Source: Bryobacterales bacterium (GTDB lineage: Bacteria > Acidobacteriota > Terriglobia > Bryobacterales > Bryobacteraceae). Taken from it: a stretch of 64,000 nt of DNA. A program made the translations under genes and the position numbers. The notes below the pieces were generated by a model, which was not told where the DNA came from, made no database searches, and was given only the letters and a program-made list of their open reading frames with translations. The first letter of the stretch is position 1. Each line of letters starts with the position of its first letter. The stretch covers positions 153,172 to 217,171 of the forward strand of contig JADKID010000008.1 of assembly GCA_016721425.1 (NCBI GenBank). The letters are read 5' to 3'. This document shows positions 28,124 through 38,700 of this stretch, piece after piece.

Positions 28124-30289
28124 TCAGCGAAAATGATCAATCAACATCAGATCCGATCCGGTCACCGGTCTCGAGTAGACAAAGGTCCGTTGGTCGGGTG
28201 AGACCGACATCCCGAACGCCACCGGCCGCTCGACGTCGCCGATCACCCGCGTCTGGCCGCTCGCGAAATCGTAAAAACGGATCTCACACCACTCCGGGTC
28301 GCGTGGAGTGATGTAATAAATGCCCTCGCGGACCACCGCGAAACAACGCCTTACGACCACCCTGCTGACAACGTGCTTCTCGTCGCCCCCGGCGAGCGGT
28401 TGAGCGTACATCCCATCGCTGCCTGTGTCGTTCTTCGTGTAATACAGGGTCTGTCCGTCCGCGGACTCCAATCCGACGAACCCGCCCTTCCGCGTGATCT
28501 GCTCGGCGTCGCCTCCCTCGATCGGAATGCGCCAGATCTCCGGCCTCCCGGTACGGTCGGAATTGAAGTACATCCGTTTTCCGTCGCGGGACCAACTCGG
28601 GATCCCGCTGTTGCCCGGTCCGTGGGTCAACTGCCGCGGCTGGCCTCCGCCCGCTTCCACAACCCACACGTCCAGCTGGCCATCCTTTCCACTCGAGTCA
28701 AACAAGAGCCACCGGCCGTCCGGAGACCATCTTGGCGAACCGTTGCTCGTGCCATGGTTTTTTGTGATCTGCACCAGCCCCGTACCATCGGTGCGCGCTG
28801 CCCAGACGTCCATCTCTCCGCCGCGTGCCGATTGGAACGCAATGTGCAACCCGTCGGCCGAGAGTTGGGGAAACGTGTCTCTCGCGGTAGAGGACAAAAA
28901 CGGCGCTGGCTTCCTGCCCGTCTCCCATTTCCACAGGTCCGCTTGCAGGATGGAGCGTCCATAGGCGAGGCGCCCGCCATCGCGGCTCACCGACGGCCAA
29001 AGCGCATCGTGGCTCGCCAGCTCAATCCGTTGCGGCTGCGCTGTCTCACGAGCGGAGACCCGCCAAAGGTAGAAGCGCGGCAGGCTAAACCCGCTGACGA
29101 TGAGTGAATCGCCGTCCGGCATCCAAGTCAGGCCACGGATCGACTTACTGTCGGCGAGAACGGTGAGCGGTTTACCTTCCGGCGCCAGATCCTTGCTCAA
29201 TGAGACCACCTGGAGCCTGCACCTGGCAGGGCCGCTGGTCAACCCCGTGCATAGCGTCACGGCCAACCTCCGGCCATCCGGCGAAATCGTCGGATATTTG
29301 TACCAGCTCTTGGAGGGCGGCACCAGGATTGCGCGGGCCGCCCCACCCTCCACCGGGATCAGCAGGACGGCCCCGTCGCCCGGTTCCGGCGGCTCGCTGT
29401 ATCTCGATACCGCCAGGAACTTTCCGTCCGCTGACCACGACGGCCGGTGCATCATTGGGTACAACAAATCGCCCACGATACGTGTCTCGGGCCCGGCCGG
29501 ACGATGATCCACCCCAGGCAGTTCCAGCAGCTTCCGCTCCGGCCCACCCAGCGGCGAAACTACATAAACTCCCGTCTTCCCTTCCGTGGTGATCCGGACA
29601 AACGCAATCTGATGCCCGTCCGGCGACCACGACGGCAGCAGGTCCGGCCCCGGATCATTGGTTAGCCGCAGCGCCGTCTCGCTGTCCGTTAACCTGACGT
29701 AAATATCGGCGTTGCGCTCGTTCTCCCCATTCCAAACGTAGGCAATCTGCTGCCCGTCCGGTGAAAGAGACGGCATCGTCTCGCTGCCGATGAGCGCCGA
29801 GATCTGCGAGAGACGCGCCGCCCCCGCGTCGCCCCGCCCGCGCATCATCCACAGCCCCACGCCAGCCAGACCCGCCGCCGCCAGTACCAGCCCAACCCAC
29901 AGCAGCTTTCGGCTCGGCGTCCGCCCCGCGTCCGTCTGCAGCGGCGTCACCTGCGCCGGCCCCGCCGGCACGTCTACCTCTCCAATGAAGCGATACCCCC
30001 GCCGCGCCACCGTCTCGATATACCGCGGGCTCTCCGCCGAGTCACCCAGTGCATCCCGCAACCGGTTCACCGCCGCATTCAAGCCGTGCTGGTAGTCGAC
30101 AAACGTATCGCTACCCCACACCACCTCGCGCAGTTCCTCCCGGCTCACCATCTCGCCCGGCCTCTCCAGCAGCGCCACCAGAATCTTGAAAGGCTGGTCC
30201 TGCAGCTTGATCCGCAAGCCGTGCTTGTGAAGCTCGCCGCTCCGCCTGTCCACCTCAAACGCCGCAAACCGGATGATACTTCTTTGCAC
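28124..30289 (-). CDS. Winged-helix DNA-binding protein with TolB-like beta-propeller
   Basis: 721 aa from a GTG at 30289. Residues 1-105 are an OmpR/CadC-type winged helix ('FEVDRRSGELHKHG', 'LLERPGEMVSREELREVVW', 'RYIETVARRGYRF'). One membrane helix lies at about 133-152. The rest is a TolB/PD40 propeller with repeated 'SPDG' and 'SWSPDG' motifs ('PSLSPDGQQIAYVW', 'SWSPDGHQIAFVR', 'RWSPDGRWLLFDS', 'SWSRDGKRMYFNS'). This architecture is a one-component membrane regulator very common in Acidobacteriota. What it binds outside and which promoter it controls are unknown. It is divergent from the repeat protein at 30.5 kb, a possible target. Confidence 0.9.
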   Translation of the reverse strand: MQRSIIRFAAFEVDRRSGELHKHGLRIKLQDQPFKILVALLERPGEMVSREELREVVWGSDTFVDYQHGLNAAVNRLRDALGDSAESPRYIETVARRGYRFIGEVDVPAGPAQVTPLQTDAGRTPSRKLLWVGLVLAAAGLAGVGLWMMRGRGDAGAARLSQISALIGSETMPSLSPDGQQIAYVWNGENERNADIYVRLTDSETALRLTNDPGPDLLPSWSPDGHQIAFVRITTEGKTGVYVVSPLGGPERKLLELPGVDHRPAGPETRIVGDLLYPMMHRPSWSADGKFLAVSRYSEPPEPGDGAVLLIPVEGGAARAILVPPSKSWYKYPTISPDGRRLAVTLCTGLTSGPARCRLQVVSLSKDLAPEGKPLTVLADSKSIRGLTWMPDGDSLIVSGFSLPRFYLWRVSARETAQPQRIELASHDALWPSVSRDGGRLAYGRSILQADLWKWETGRKPAPFLSSTARDTFPQLSADGLHIAFQSARGGEMDVWAARTDGTGLVQITKNHGTSNGSPRWSPDGRWLLFDSSGKDGQLDVWVVEAGGGQPRQLTHGPGNSGIPSWSRDGKRMYFNSDRTGRPEIWRIPIEGGDAEQITRKGGFVGLESADGQTLYYTKNDTGSDGMYAQPLAGGDEKHVVSRVVVRRCFAVVREGIYYITPRDPEWCEIRFYDFASGQTRVIGDVERPVAFGMSVSPDQRTFVYSRPVTGSDLMLIDHFR

Positions 30290-30522
30290 TATGCTCTACT
30301 TCGTTGTCCCCATCTGGGTCATGGGGTACAGCGTAACATCAGTTAACGGTCTTAGCAAGAGACTTCAGGGCCTTTTAATTTCATGCACTTCCACCGTGAG
30401 CGCCGCGTGAGTGATTCATGACTCCCGCGTCATGGCGGAAATTTCCTACACGGCACAGTATCAGCCAATACAAGACCGCCGGCGGCACTAGCCGTCGGCC
30501 ATGATCGAAGGAGAATCCCATT

Positions 30523-31647
30523 TTGCCCCGAACCAAGAGCCTCTTTGTGCCCGCCGCACTGCTGATTAGCGGCTGCCTCTGCCTGCCCACCGTCCGCGCC
30601 CAAGGCATCGGCTGTTACACCCTGGCCAGCCTCCAGGGTAACTATGCCGTCGTCGTCAACTATGGAGCCAACGTCGCGCTCGGGCTCCAGCCGGAGACCC
30701 TGGATGGCCAGGGCAACCTGTCACGTACAGGCATCAACAACCAGCCCACCGCCGGCTCCACCACCGGCGCCCGCACCATCTCCAACGTCACCAGCACCGG
30801 CACCTATACCGTGAACTGCAACGGCAGCGGCACCATCACCCGCCTCGTCACCCGCGCCGACGGCACCACCGCCACCGCCGCCGACGACTTCGTCATCACC
30901 GAATCGTCTGAAAAGGACGGGCGCCTCATCGCCACCACCATCGTCGACGCCCAACGCGATCCCAGCGTCATCGTCGCTGGCGGCATCTTTGTGACACGCA
31001 CGCACACGCGGCTGCCCGACGCCGGCAAGGATGCCTGCTATACCTTGGCCAGCCTCCAGGGCTCCTACGGCGTAGCTGTCATGTACGGCGCCAACGTCGC
31101 TCTCGGCCTTCAGCCGGAGTCTCTGGACGGGGAAGGGAACCTCTTCCGCACCGGCATCAACAACCAGCCCGTCGCCGGCTCAGCAACCGGAGCAAGAACA
31201 GTTGGCACCGTCACCAGCCGCGGAACATTCACCGTCAACTGCAACGGCACCGGTGCCATCACCCGTATAGTCACGCGGCCCGATGGCACCACCGGCGCCG
31301 CCGTCGATGACTTCCTCATCACCGCCGCCACCGAAAAGGGCGGGCTCCTCACCGCCAACAGGATTGTTGATGCCCAAAGAGATCCCGCGTTGGTTGGCCC
31401 CACTCCAACTTTCATCACCCGCACCCATACCCTGCGCGCCATCCCCAATCCCAAGCTCAATGACGAGTTGCAACTCCTCGCCTGTGGCTCCCACTCACCC
31501 ACGCCCTCCTGCCAGGTCTCCGTCAGCGTCTGGAACTACTACCTGAACACGCTCGACTTCAAGGCCCCACCGCTGATGTTCGGTGACGGCACGGAACTGA
31601 TGACCGTGAATCGTTACTGGGGTCTACGGGCGGTCGCCGGCCTGTAA
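30523..31647 (+). CDS. Secreted protein with two tandem copies of a ~130-residue domain
   Basis: 374 aa. The start is a TTG at 30523, chosen because a strong ribosome binding site (GAAGGAGA, 30507-30514) lies about 8 bases before it and the signal peptide begins at once (hydrophobic 'SLFVPAALLISGCLCL'). An ATG at 30501 is in another frame. Residues about 27-155 and 165-300 are near copies: both begin 'CYTLASLQG', contain 'ANVALGLQPE' and 'RTGINNQP', and end with 'RTHT'. Each copy has two conserved Cys. The last 70 residues are unrelated to the repeat and have a Cys pair. Function unknown; probably extracellular. Confidence 0.75.
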   Translation: MPRTKSLFVPAALLISGCLCLPTVRAQGIGCYTLASLQGNYAVVVNYGANVALGLQPETLDGQGNLSRTGINNQPTAGSTTGARTISNVTSTGTYTVNCNGSGTITRLVTRADGTTATAADDFVITESSEKDGRLIATTIVDAQRDPSVIVAGGIFVTRTHTRLPDAGKDACYTLASLQGSYGVAVMYGANVALGLQPESLDGEGNLFRTGINNQPVAGSATGARTVGTVTSRGTFTVNCNGTGAITRIVTRPDGTTGAAVDDFLITAATEKGGLLTANRIVDAQRDPALVGPTPTFITRTHTLRAIPNPKLNDELQLLACGSHSPTPSCQVSVSVWNYYLNTLDFKAPPLMFGDGTELMTVNRYWGLRAVAGL

Positions 31648-31762
31648 GCCTGCCGCCGCGGGAATCTTCGTTGTCCCCCTTCTCCTAGTTTTCACGCTTC
31701 TACGTAGTGAACCTCCTTGGAAGGAATTGCCATGACCCATCTATCCACTCACCGTTCGCCCC

Positions 31763-33796
31763 TTGGCTTCAGCATCCACCGCGGATCCGGGATCGCTCTT
31801 GTCCCACTTCCTAGCGAGTCTGTTTCTCACTTTGGTTCAACCAGCCGCGGCACGGATCACCCGCGTCACCATAGCTACCGTTCAGTCCCCAACCTTCGGA
31901 GGAGCGCTGTTCGGCGTCGTCGGCCAATACGAAAAGCTCGTCGGAAAGGCATACGGAGAGGTCGATCCGAACGACCCCCGCAATGCCCTGATTGCCGACA
32001 TCGCTCTCGCGCCGCGCAACGCCGCCGGCATGGTCGAGTACTCAATGGATATCTACCTCCTCCGGCCCGTGGACAGAACCAGGGGTAATCGCAGGCTCTT
32101 TTTCGACATCAACAATCGTGGCGCCAAACTTGCGCTCGCCGGTACGTTCGGCAGTATCAACAGCGCCCTCAGCGGAGGCAACGATCCCACCACCGCAGCC
32201 GATGCCGGTAACGGCTTCCTGATGCGCGAGGGCTACACCATCGCCTGGAGCGGCTGGGACGCCGCCGTCTTGCCCGGCGGGAACCGGCTGACGATTACCG
32301 TGCCCGTCGCCAAGAATCCCGACGGCACCAGCATCACCGGGCCCGCGCTGGAAGAGTTCGTCATCGACAACAGCACCACGCTCACCGCCGCTCTCACCTA
32401 TCCGGCGGCCAGTCTGGATCGCAGCCAGGCCACCCTGACCGTCGGCACCCACTACTCGGACGTGCGGAAGACCATCCCCGCCTCCGATTGGGAGTTCGTC
32501 GATGCGCGAACCGTGCGCCTCCTCCCGGCCGGCGCCGCGTTTCAATTGGGCTCGCTCTATGAGCTCACCTACACGGCGAAAGACCCGCTCGTCGCGGGGC
32601 TCGGTTTTGCCGCCACGCGCGATTTTGCGTCGTATCTGCATTGGGCGGCGGCGGACGACGACGGTACGCCTAATCCCGTTGCCGGCGACGTGCAATTCGT
32701 CTACACATTCGGCGCCTCCCAACCCACGCGCTTTCTCCACGACTTTCTCTACCTGGGATTCAACGAGGACGAGCAGGGACGCCGCGTGGTAGATGGAATG
32801 CACAACTTTACCGGCGGCGGCAGCGGCGGCTTCTTCAACTACCGCTTCGCCCAACCCGGCCGGACTCACCGCCAGCACATTGGCCGCTGGTACCCCGAAC
32901 TCCAGTTCCCGTTTGCCAATCACATTACCTCGGATCCCGTCACCGGCAAGACGGATGGGCGGCTTCTCCGCTGCCAGGCTACCGGCACCTGCCCAAAGAC
33001 ATTGGAGGTGAACTCAGAGAATGAATACTGGTCCAAGGCCGGATCACTCCTGCATACCGATTCCTCCGGCTATGACCTCAACCTTCACGAGACGCCAGAT
33101 TCCAGATACTTCCTGTTGTCCAGCGTCTCGCACGCCGCCGGCACCGGCCCCGGTATGTGCCAGCAACCGCGGAATCCGGTCGTGCCCGATCCCGCGCTCC
33201 GGGCGCTGTTGGTTGCACTCGACGAGTGGGTCAGTTGGGAGATTCATCCACCGCAGAGCCGCCTGCCTCGACGCTCCGATGGCACCCTGGTGCCGTCACT
33301 GCCCCAGGAATCCGCCGGATTCCCGCGCATCCCCGGAGTCAAGTACAGCGGACTTCTCCAGACCGGCGATCTCTTCAACTTCGGGCCATTCTCCGATCAG
33401 GGCATTCTGACGATCCTTCCCCCCACCCTGAAGGAGTCCGCCTATCCCGTGTTTGTGCCGAGATCCGACCCCGACGGGAACGGCCTGGCCGGCATTCGCC
33501 TGCCGCAAATCGCAGCGCCCGTGGCAACTTATACGGGCTGGGCCTTGCGCGCCGGTCCCGCGGCGGACGACGGCTGTGATGGCGCCGGCCAGCAGATTCC
33601 CTTTCCTCGAACTCAGGCCGAGCGCACCTCCACTGGTGATCCACGCCTCTCCCTCGAAGAGCGCTACACAGACCACGATGGCTATGTCAAAGCCGTTCGC
33701 AGAGCCGTGCAGAGGCTTCTCCGCGAGCGCTTCCTGCTCCGTGAGGACGCCGAGCAGTACCTGCGGGCTGCCGAGGCGAGCCAAGTCCTGAAATAG
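31763..33796 (+). CDS. Secreted alpha/beta hydrolase domain protein (Abhydrolase_10-like)
   Basis: About 677 aa, similar in layout to the large exported alpha/beta hydrolase-domain proteins of Acidobacteriota: 'YGEVDPNDPRNALIADIALAP' and 'LRPVDRTRGNRRLFFDINNRG' are typical of the N-terminal half, and 'GFNEDEQGRRVVDGMHNFTGG' of the middle. The frame opens at a TTG at 31763 and shows a signal-like stretch ('FLASLFLTLVQPAAA'). A better start, ATG 31732 behind GGAAGGAA, is in a different frame, so either a one-base error lies at about 31735-31800 or the TTG is used. A classical GxSxG nucleophile elbow is not obvious, so catalytic competence is unsure. Confidence 0.75.
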   Translation: MASASTADPGSLLSHFLASLFLTLVQPAAARITRVTIATVQSPTFGGALFGVVGQYEKLVGKAYGEVDPNDPRNALIADIALAPRNAAGMVEYSMDIYLLRPVDRTRGNRRLFFDINNRGAKLALAGTFGSINSALSGGNDPTTAADAGNGFLMREGYTIAWSGWDAAVLPGGNRLTITVPVAKNPDGTSITGPALEEFVIDNSTTLTAALTYPAASLDRSQATLTVGTHYSDVRKTIPASDWEFVDARTVRLLPAGAAFQLGSLYELTYTAKDPLVAGLGFAATRDFASYLHWAAADDDGTPNPVAGDVQFVYTFGASQPTRFLHDFLYLGFNEDEQGRRVVDGMHNFTGGGSGGFFNYRFAQPGRTHRQHIGRWYPELQFPFANHITSDPVTGKTDGRLLRCQATGTCPKTLEVNSENEYWSKAGSLLHTDSSGYDLNLHETPDSRYFLLSSVSHAAGTGPGMCQQPRNPVVPDPALRALLVALDEWVSWEIHPPQSRLPRRSDGTLVPSLPQESAGFPRIPGVKYSGLLQTGDLFNFGPFSDQGILTILPPTLKESAYPVFVPRSDPDGNGLAGIRLPQIAAPVATYTGWALRAGPAADDGCDGAGQQIPFPRTQAERTSTGDPRLSLEERYTDHDGYVKAVRRAVQRLLRERFLLREDAEQYLRAAEASQVLK

Positions 33797-33895
33797 ATGG
33801 CCTCTGCCGGCACAGCCCCCGACAGCTAGGACTGTCGCCAGTCCGCCACTCAATCCGCCGCCGGGTCGTCACCTGCCCAACTGTGCCTATCGCAA

Positions 33896-34981
33896 ATGCC
33901 GAACTGTATGAGAACATGGGGTTTGCGTGCCATCCTTCAATTCCTCCGTTCGGCGCTCAGCGCCCTTCACGTGCTGGCCGCCGCCGCTCCGGCGACCTTC
34001 AAATCCCGAGCCGCACTCCAGCTGGAGAACCTCGCACTGCGGCACCAACTCGGCGTCCTGCAGCGCTCAGGGAAGGGCCCGAGACTGACCGCTGCGGATC
34101 GGCCCCTGTGGGCATGGCTCTCCGAGATCTGGGCCGACTGGCGCTCGACTCTGGTCATCGTCAAGCCGGAAACCGTCATTGCATGGCACCGGAAGGGCTT
34201 CCGTCTGTTTTGGACACGAAAGATTCGGCACGGCCAACCCGGCCGTCCGCCGGTCTCGAAGGAAACCCGAGAACTGATCGGCAGGATGAGCCGCGAGAAT
34301 CCGCTGTGGGGCGCGCCGCGCATCCACGGCGAACTTCTCAAACTCGGTATCGACGTCGGCGAGACCAGCGTCGGCAAGTACATGGTCCGACGCCGGAAAC
34401 CACCGTCGCAAACCTGGAGGACCTTCCTGGAGAATCACGTCAAGACCATGGTGTCGGTGGACTTCTTCACGGTGCCGACGATCCGCTTTCAGATCCTGTA
34501 CGTATTCCTCGTGCTGGCCCACGACCGAAGACGGATCGTGCATTTCAACGTCACTGCGCACCCCACCGCCGAATGGACTGCCCAGCAACTGCGGGAGGCC
34601 TTCCCCTTTGACCAGATCCCTCGATACCTGCTGCGCGACCGCGACGGCATCTTCGGCGGTGGATTTCGGAAGGATGTGAAAGCCATGGGGATCAAGGAAG
34701 CGCTTTCTGCCCCACGCTCGCCTTGGCAACGAGCTTACATCGAACGCGTGATTGGCACGGTGCGCCGCGAGTGTGTGGATCACGTGATTGTCTTCAACGA
34801 GGCCTCGCTGTATCGCCATGTGAAGTCGTTCGTGGGCTACTATCACGAGTCGAGAACACACTTGTCGCTGGCCAAGGATGCGCCGGAGCCACGCCCCGTC
34901 CAGGTGTCGCAACTTGGCCGGAACGTTGCCATACCGCAAGTTGGCGGTCTTCACCACCGGTACGAACGGCGCGCGGCGTAA
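33896..34981 (+). mobile_element. DDE transposase, complete (integrase core domain)
   Basis: 361 aa, apparently intact. The N-terminal helical region 'LQLENLALRHQLGVLQR' and a helix-turn-helix ('GAPRIHGELLKLGIDV') precede the catalytic core: Asp in 'VSVDFFTVPT', Asp in 'LLRDRDGIFG', Glu in 'YIERVIGTVRREC'. It ends 'GGLHHRYERRAA'. It belongs to the rve-type, integrase-like transposases abundant in Acidobacteriota, and the same family as the truncated copy at 27.2 kb (DFFTVPT, HPTAEW and GGLHHRY shared). Terminal inverted repeats and target duplications could not be located, so the element's borders are unknown. The start could also be ATG 33908. Confidence 0.88.
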
Positions 34982-35454
34982 CAAGGCCAGGATGGCGCTC
35001 TGTTCTTCCCGCGTACCTGGGTGCCGCGTGGCCGTGTCTCATCGCGCGAACCAGTAAACGGCATGTCCAGTTGTGGATCGCCGACCAGGGTGCACTGAAA
35101 TTCCACCACTCCGCGTCGGCGGTGGAGGAGGTCCGACCTCTTCTCGCCCCGGCGTTCAGCCGCGTTCTCCTACGGATGAGATTTGCGACAAGCACAATCG
35201 AACCTAGAACGGATTAGGCAAACCCGATGTGGCGGGCTAACGCCGCTCGCAGTAAACTCCCGCTAGCCCGTACCAACTCGTTCCGATAGTTGCGTATCGG
35301 CCTGACATCTCGACCGGCACAGTCTGAGCCATGCGAGTGGCAAGTTCGAGTTGCGCCGTCAGTTGCTCGTAGCTCCTGACGAGTTCTGCCAGCATTACCA
35401 GGGCGTTTGCGTAGCGTATAGTCTTTGCCAACTTGTCCTGCCTGGCCGGTTGGT
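34982..35454. other. Intergenic region, no firm gene
   Basis: Downstream of the transposase. On the minus strand a 64-codon frame (35431 to 35237, TTG start) has protein-like composition but no recognised family and no clear ribosome binding site. It directly follows a transposase remnant and may be part of the same decayed element. Confidence 0.4.
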
Positions 35455-35532
35455 GCGCTCAAGTTCGACCAAGTCATATTCTTGGCGCTGTCCCGGGGTG
35501 ATCTCAGAAACGAGCTTAACGGTCCACTTCAT
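35455..35532 (-). pseudogene. N-terminal remnant of an ISKra4-type transposase
   Basis: From the ATG at 35532 the minus strand reads 'MKWTVKLVSEITPGQ' then 'EYDLVELERT', closely like the first residues of ISKra4-family transposases (MKWTVKLV.E..PG). After about 27 codons the similarity stops and a nearby stop follows. Only a short scar of the element remains. Confidence 0.5.
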
Positions 35533-35611
35533 GTTGGGGCGGCCTCCTGAATAGAGCTTGCCACCTCAGCTCGCCCTGGCCTTGCCCACTCGATTGAACA
35601 CTCCCCTGCTC

Positions 35612-37921
35612 CTACCGCGGACGCCGCAGCACCGGCAGCGCTTCATCCGGCGGCAGCGCTCGGGGCAAAGATTCCGCGGCTGCCGCGCTCGGAACCCCAC
35701 CGAACCGCCAATAATCAACTCTCCGTCCGCCATCGCCACCGGTCCCAGATTGGACTCGCGGCTTTCACTGAACCGGCGAATCCCAGCCAGAATTGGTACC
35801 CCCGGCGTCCGCACATCATAAACATAAACCGCCCCGTTGGCGTTTAACGTTCCCACGTAGAGCATGCCGTTCTCTACCGCCAAGGTCTCAGCGCCGCCCA
35901 GGTAGCCCTCCGGCTGCAATTGAATCTGCATCGAGCTCAAGAAATCTACCGCCGGGACGTTGCGCATATCCAGTATGTGCACGCCCAGGTAGGACCCCGC
36001 GACGAACACAATATCCCCCTGCCACAGCGCACGACACCAACGGGCCCGGCAGGCTCACAATCACTTGCGTCCGCAGCACTTTGCCGTCTGCAATGTCAAA
36101 CAGAAACACACCCTCCGTCTCGACGATCGCCACCAGCGAACGGCTGGTGACGCACAGCTTCCGCGCCGGACTCGGCAGCGCCTCTTCCGCCAATTGTACC
36201 GGCGCGGCCGGTCGCGATAGTCGATCGCCACGATCCTCGAATCGGCCGTTGCCGCGAAGGCGACAGTGCCGGACTTCGCCAGCGAAAGGATGCCCCCGGC
36301 CGTGAATTCACCCGTTTCGGCGCTGCCGCATCGCTGACATCGAGAGTCACCAGGGACCGCGATGTTCCCAACAATGCCACCGGTCCCATCACCGTGACCG
36401 CGCGCCCCAGCTTGGGATCGTCCGGATCGTCGTATTCGCCCACCACATGGCCGTCGCCGGCCAGATCGAAAATCAGCATCTGCCCGCCGACGCTGTAAAG
36501 ATACGGTGCCTGCCACGCCATATCGGAGGCCTGTCCCTTAGCCAGAACCCGGCCCTCCACCAGCCCGCCCGCCGGCCGTATGTCGTAGATCTCCAAACCC
36601 AGTTCCGCCGCCGGCCGGAATAGGTACCCCCCTTGTAGCGCGCTATCAACCGCCGACAACGCGTTCACCGGCAGCACGTTACGATGATGGCGTGCGCCGG
36701 ATCGGAAATATCGACCACCATCGCGGCTTCTCGATCGACGGATATCCCAAGAGCCTCCGTCCCATCCACCGTCACGATGGCGATTCCGCCCGACTCGCCG
36801 GCCAATACCGGAATATCCTCGCGCAGGTCATAAATCAACCCGCTATCGAAGAGGAAATCCCCCAGAACGCGCATCGGCAGGCCGCCCGACGGCCTCGAAT
36901 GACCCACACGGCCAACCGGACCGGCCTGCGCCTTAGTGAGGTCATAAACATAGATCCGCGTCTCGTTCTTCGGCGGGCCGGACTCGCTTCCATACCAGAC
37001 CTTCACGTACAGCCGGTCTCCGCGGATGCCAAGCTCCGGTATCGTCAGAAATTGGAGGCCCGGCCGGTCTCCGGATACGGCACGCGGTAGGTCCGGCGGG
37101 TCAGGTCCAGCGGATCGAACTGGGTAACGAGGAGCGTCCCAAAGCTGCTTTGCTCGCCGGGATCCAGGGCGCCCATTCCCCACAAGCTCCCATTCTGCAA
37201 ACGGATCGGCGCGAAAAAAGCCCTTCGCGTCGAACTTCCGGGGCACGCCCAGTCCGCTCTCGCCGATCGGATAGCTGGCCATGTGGAACCCGTCCGATCG
37301 GCTCACTAGTGTAGGTAACCGCGCTCGTCGGCAACAAACTCTCCATCCCTTGCCCCTGCTTCCGCCGCCATGATCCAGATCGGTTGCAGGGGATCGCGAA
37401 TGTCATAGACGTCGATCCAGAAGACTCCCGGCGCGAACGAACCGGGAAATTCGCTCGCCAATACGTAGGCTCGATCCTTCAGGACGGCTACCCGCCTGCG
37501 CTCGCCAGGTAACGGCGGCTGGTGGGTCGTCGCCGAAGATGGCCACTGCCAGTTGGAGCCGCTCACCCGCGGAAAGCTCCTGCGACGGCGCATGCACCCG
37601 CAGGTTGGGCAACCGCCGGAACGGCACCGTGATGGCGGAACGTTCCCCTGTATATGGGTTGACGAACTCCACCCGTCCGCTTCTGGCCAGTTGCGGTACC
37701 CGGTAACGGGGCATGCCACTCTCGCGGATGACCTCAATGAAGGTGCCATTGGGGCCGGGAAACTGCGGCGCCATGTCGATCGAGATGCCATTTCCAATGA
37801 GTTCGATGTACTCGCCGGGGCCGGCCGCCGGCGGCGAAAATCGCGGCGCTTCCTGCGCGGCCAGCGCTCCAGCTGCTAGGAAACTCAAGATCATAACCTC
37901 GATGCACAAATGCAAGTCCAT
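35612..37921 (-). pseudogene. Secreted beta-propeller (LVIVD-like repeat) protein, several frameshifts
   Basis: About 770 codons if read through. It starts at 37921 with a signal peptide ('MILSFLAAGALAAQ' after nine residues), then an Ig/IPT-like part ('GEYIELIGNGISIDM'). Repeats of the type 'IDVYDIRDPLQPIWI', 'MVVDISDPAHAIIV', 'LVTLDVSDAAAPKRV' and 'VYVYDVRTPGVPILAG' follow, which are LVIVD-type propeller blades. The frame changes near 37440, 37300, 36670, 36330, 36190 and 36020, and the natural end is probably the stop at 35612 ('EALPVLRRPR'). Either the sequence has many one-base errors here or the gene is decayed. The role is unknown, likely surface or periplasmic. Confidence 0.7.
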
Positions 37922-38436
37922 GGATTCCTTCCATTTTAGTTAGCGAGAATTCCCCGTGTTTTGCGACAGCGGCCCTGCATGAGGAAGGGCGAGAGTTCGC
38001 GATAGGCCTCTCGGTAATACCTTATGCGAGAACGGACCTTGCCGCCCTACCTATTTACGTGGGTACATGCGTCTATCTCAATCTAACAAATCGTTGAAGT
38101 CTTCCTGCGCGTTCGTGTAGTGTCGGAAGAAAGTAGCACTGGGCTTGTCCCCTGACGTGAGACACGAGTCTAGACACAGCTAACTATCCGGGCGAAAAAG
38201 CACTGGACAGTAAGGGTCGGGAGTCCTATCAGTGGGCGCGCTGCGAACTCGTTGAGCGTGCCACAAACATTTGCTTTCGGCACGCTTCTGCGGCGCCGGC
38301 AACTGAGCTTGTTTCTCTCATGATCCGGTTCTCCCAGCATGGAGGGTTTCGGCACGCGCTCGAATTGGGTCTCCGCTGCAGGGCGTCCCCGAGATAGCGC
38401 TCGGCTGATCGGAACCCTACCGGCAGGCGCGAACGA
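37922..38436. other. Intergenic region, nothing recognised
   Basis: No credible open frame, RNA gene or repeat seen between the propeller pseudogene and the first diverged repeat copy. Confidence 0.4.
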
Positions 38437-38700
38437 TCCAATATCCGAATACTCTACTATCGGAGTGTTGAAAACACGAGATAAGCTTCGATCCAGCTGA
38501 AGGGCGCATGAACGATATAATTCCCGGTGATTTCGCGGTTGTGTAGCCCGCCTTGCCAGGCCCCCTGGCTGCCCCGCAGGCGCTTCGGCCGGCTCGGGTG
38601 CCCCCCAACCCCATCCGCGAGGCCCACGACCTCACCGCGGGCCGCACAGCCTCGGCGTCGGCCCCTCTATCGCCACCGTTACACTGAATCCCGCGGAAGC
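38437..38700 (+). repeat. Diverged repeat copy A (direct to 40138-40400)
   Basis: About 260 bases that match 40138-40400 at roughly 80 percent by eye. Shared blocks include TGTTGAAAACACGAGA, GGCCCCCTGGCTGCCCCG, GCGCTTCGGCCGGCTCGG and CGCACAGCCTCGGCG. This copy lacks the hairpin and gene-start part found in copies B and C. Confidence 0.7.

Noticed and set aside
35237..35431. 64-codon minus-strand gene
   Set aside because: Protein-like composition, but TTG start, no ribosome binding site and no recognised family. Mentioned only within the intergenic entry.
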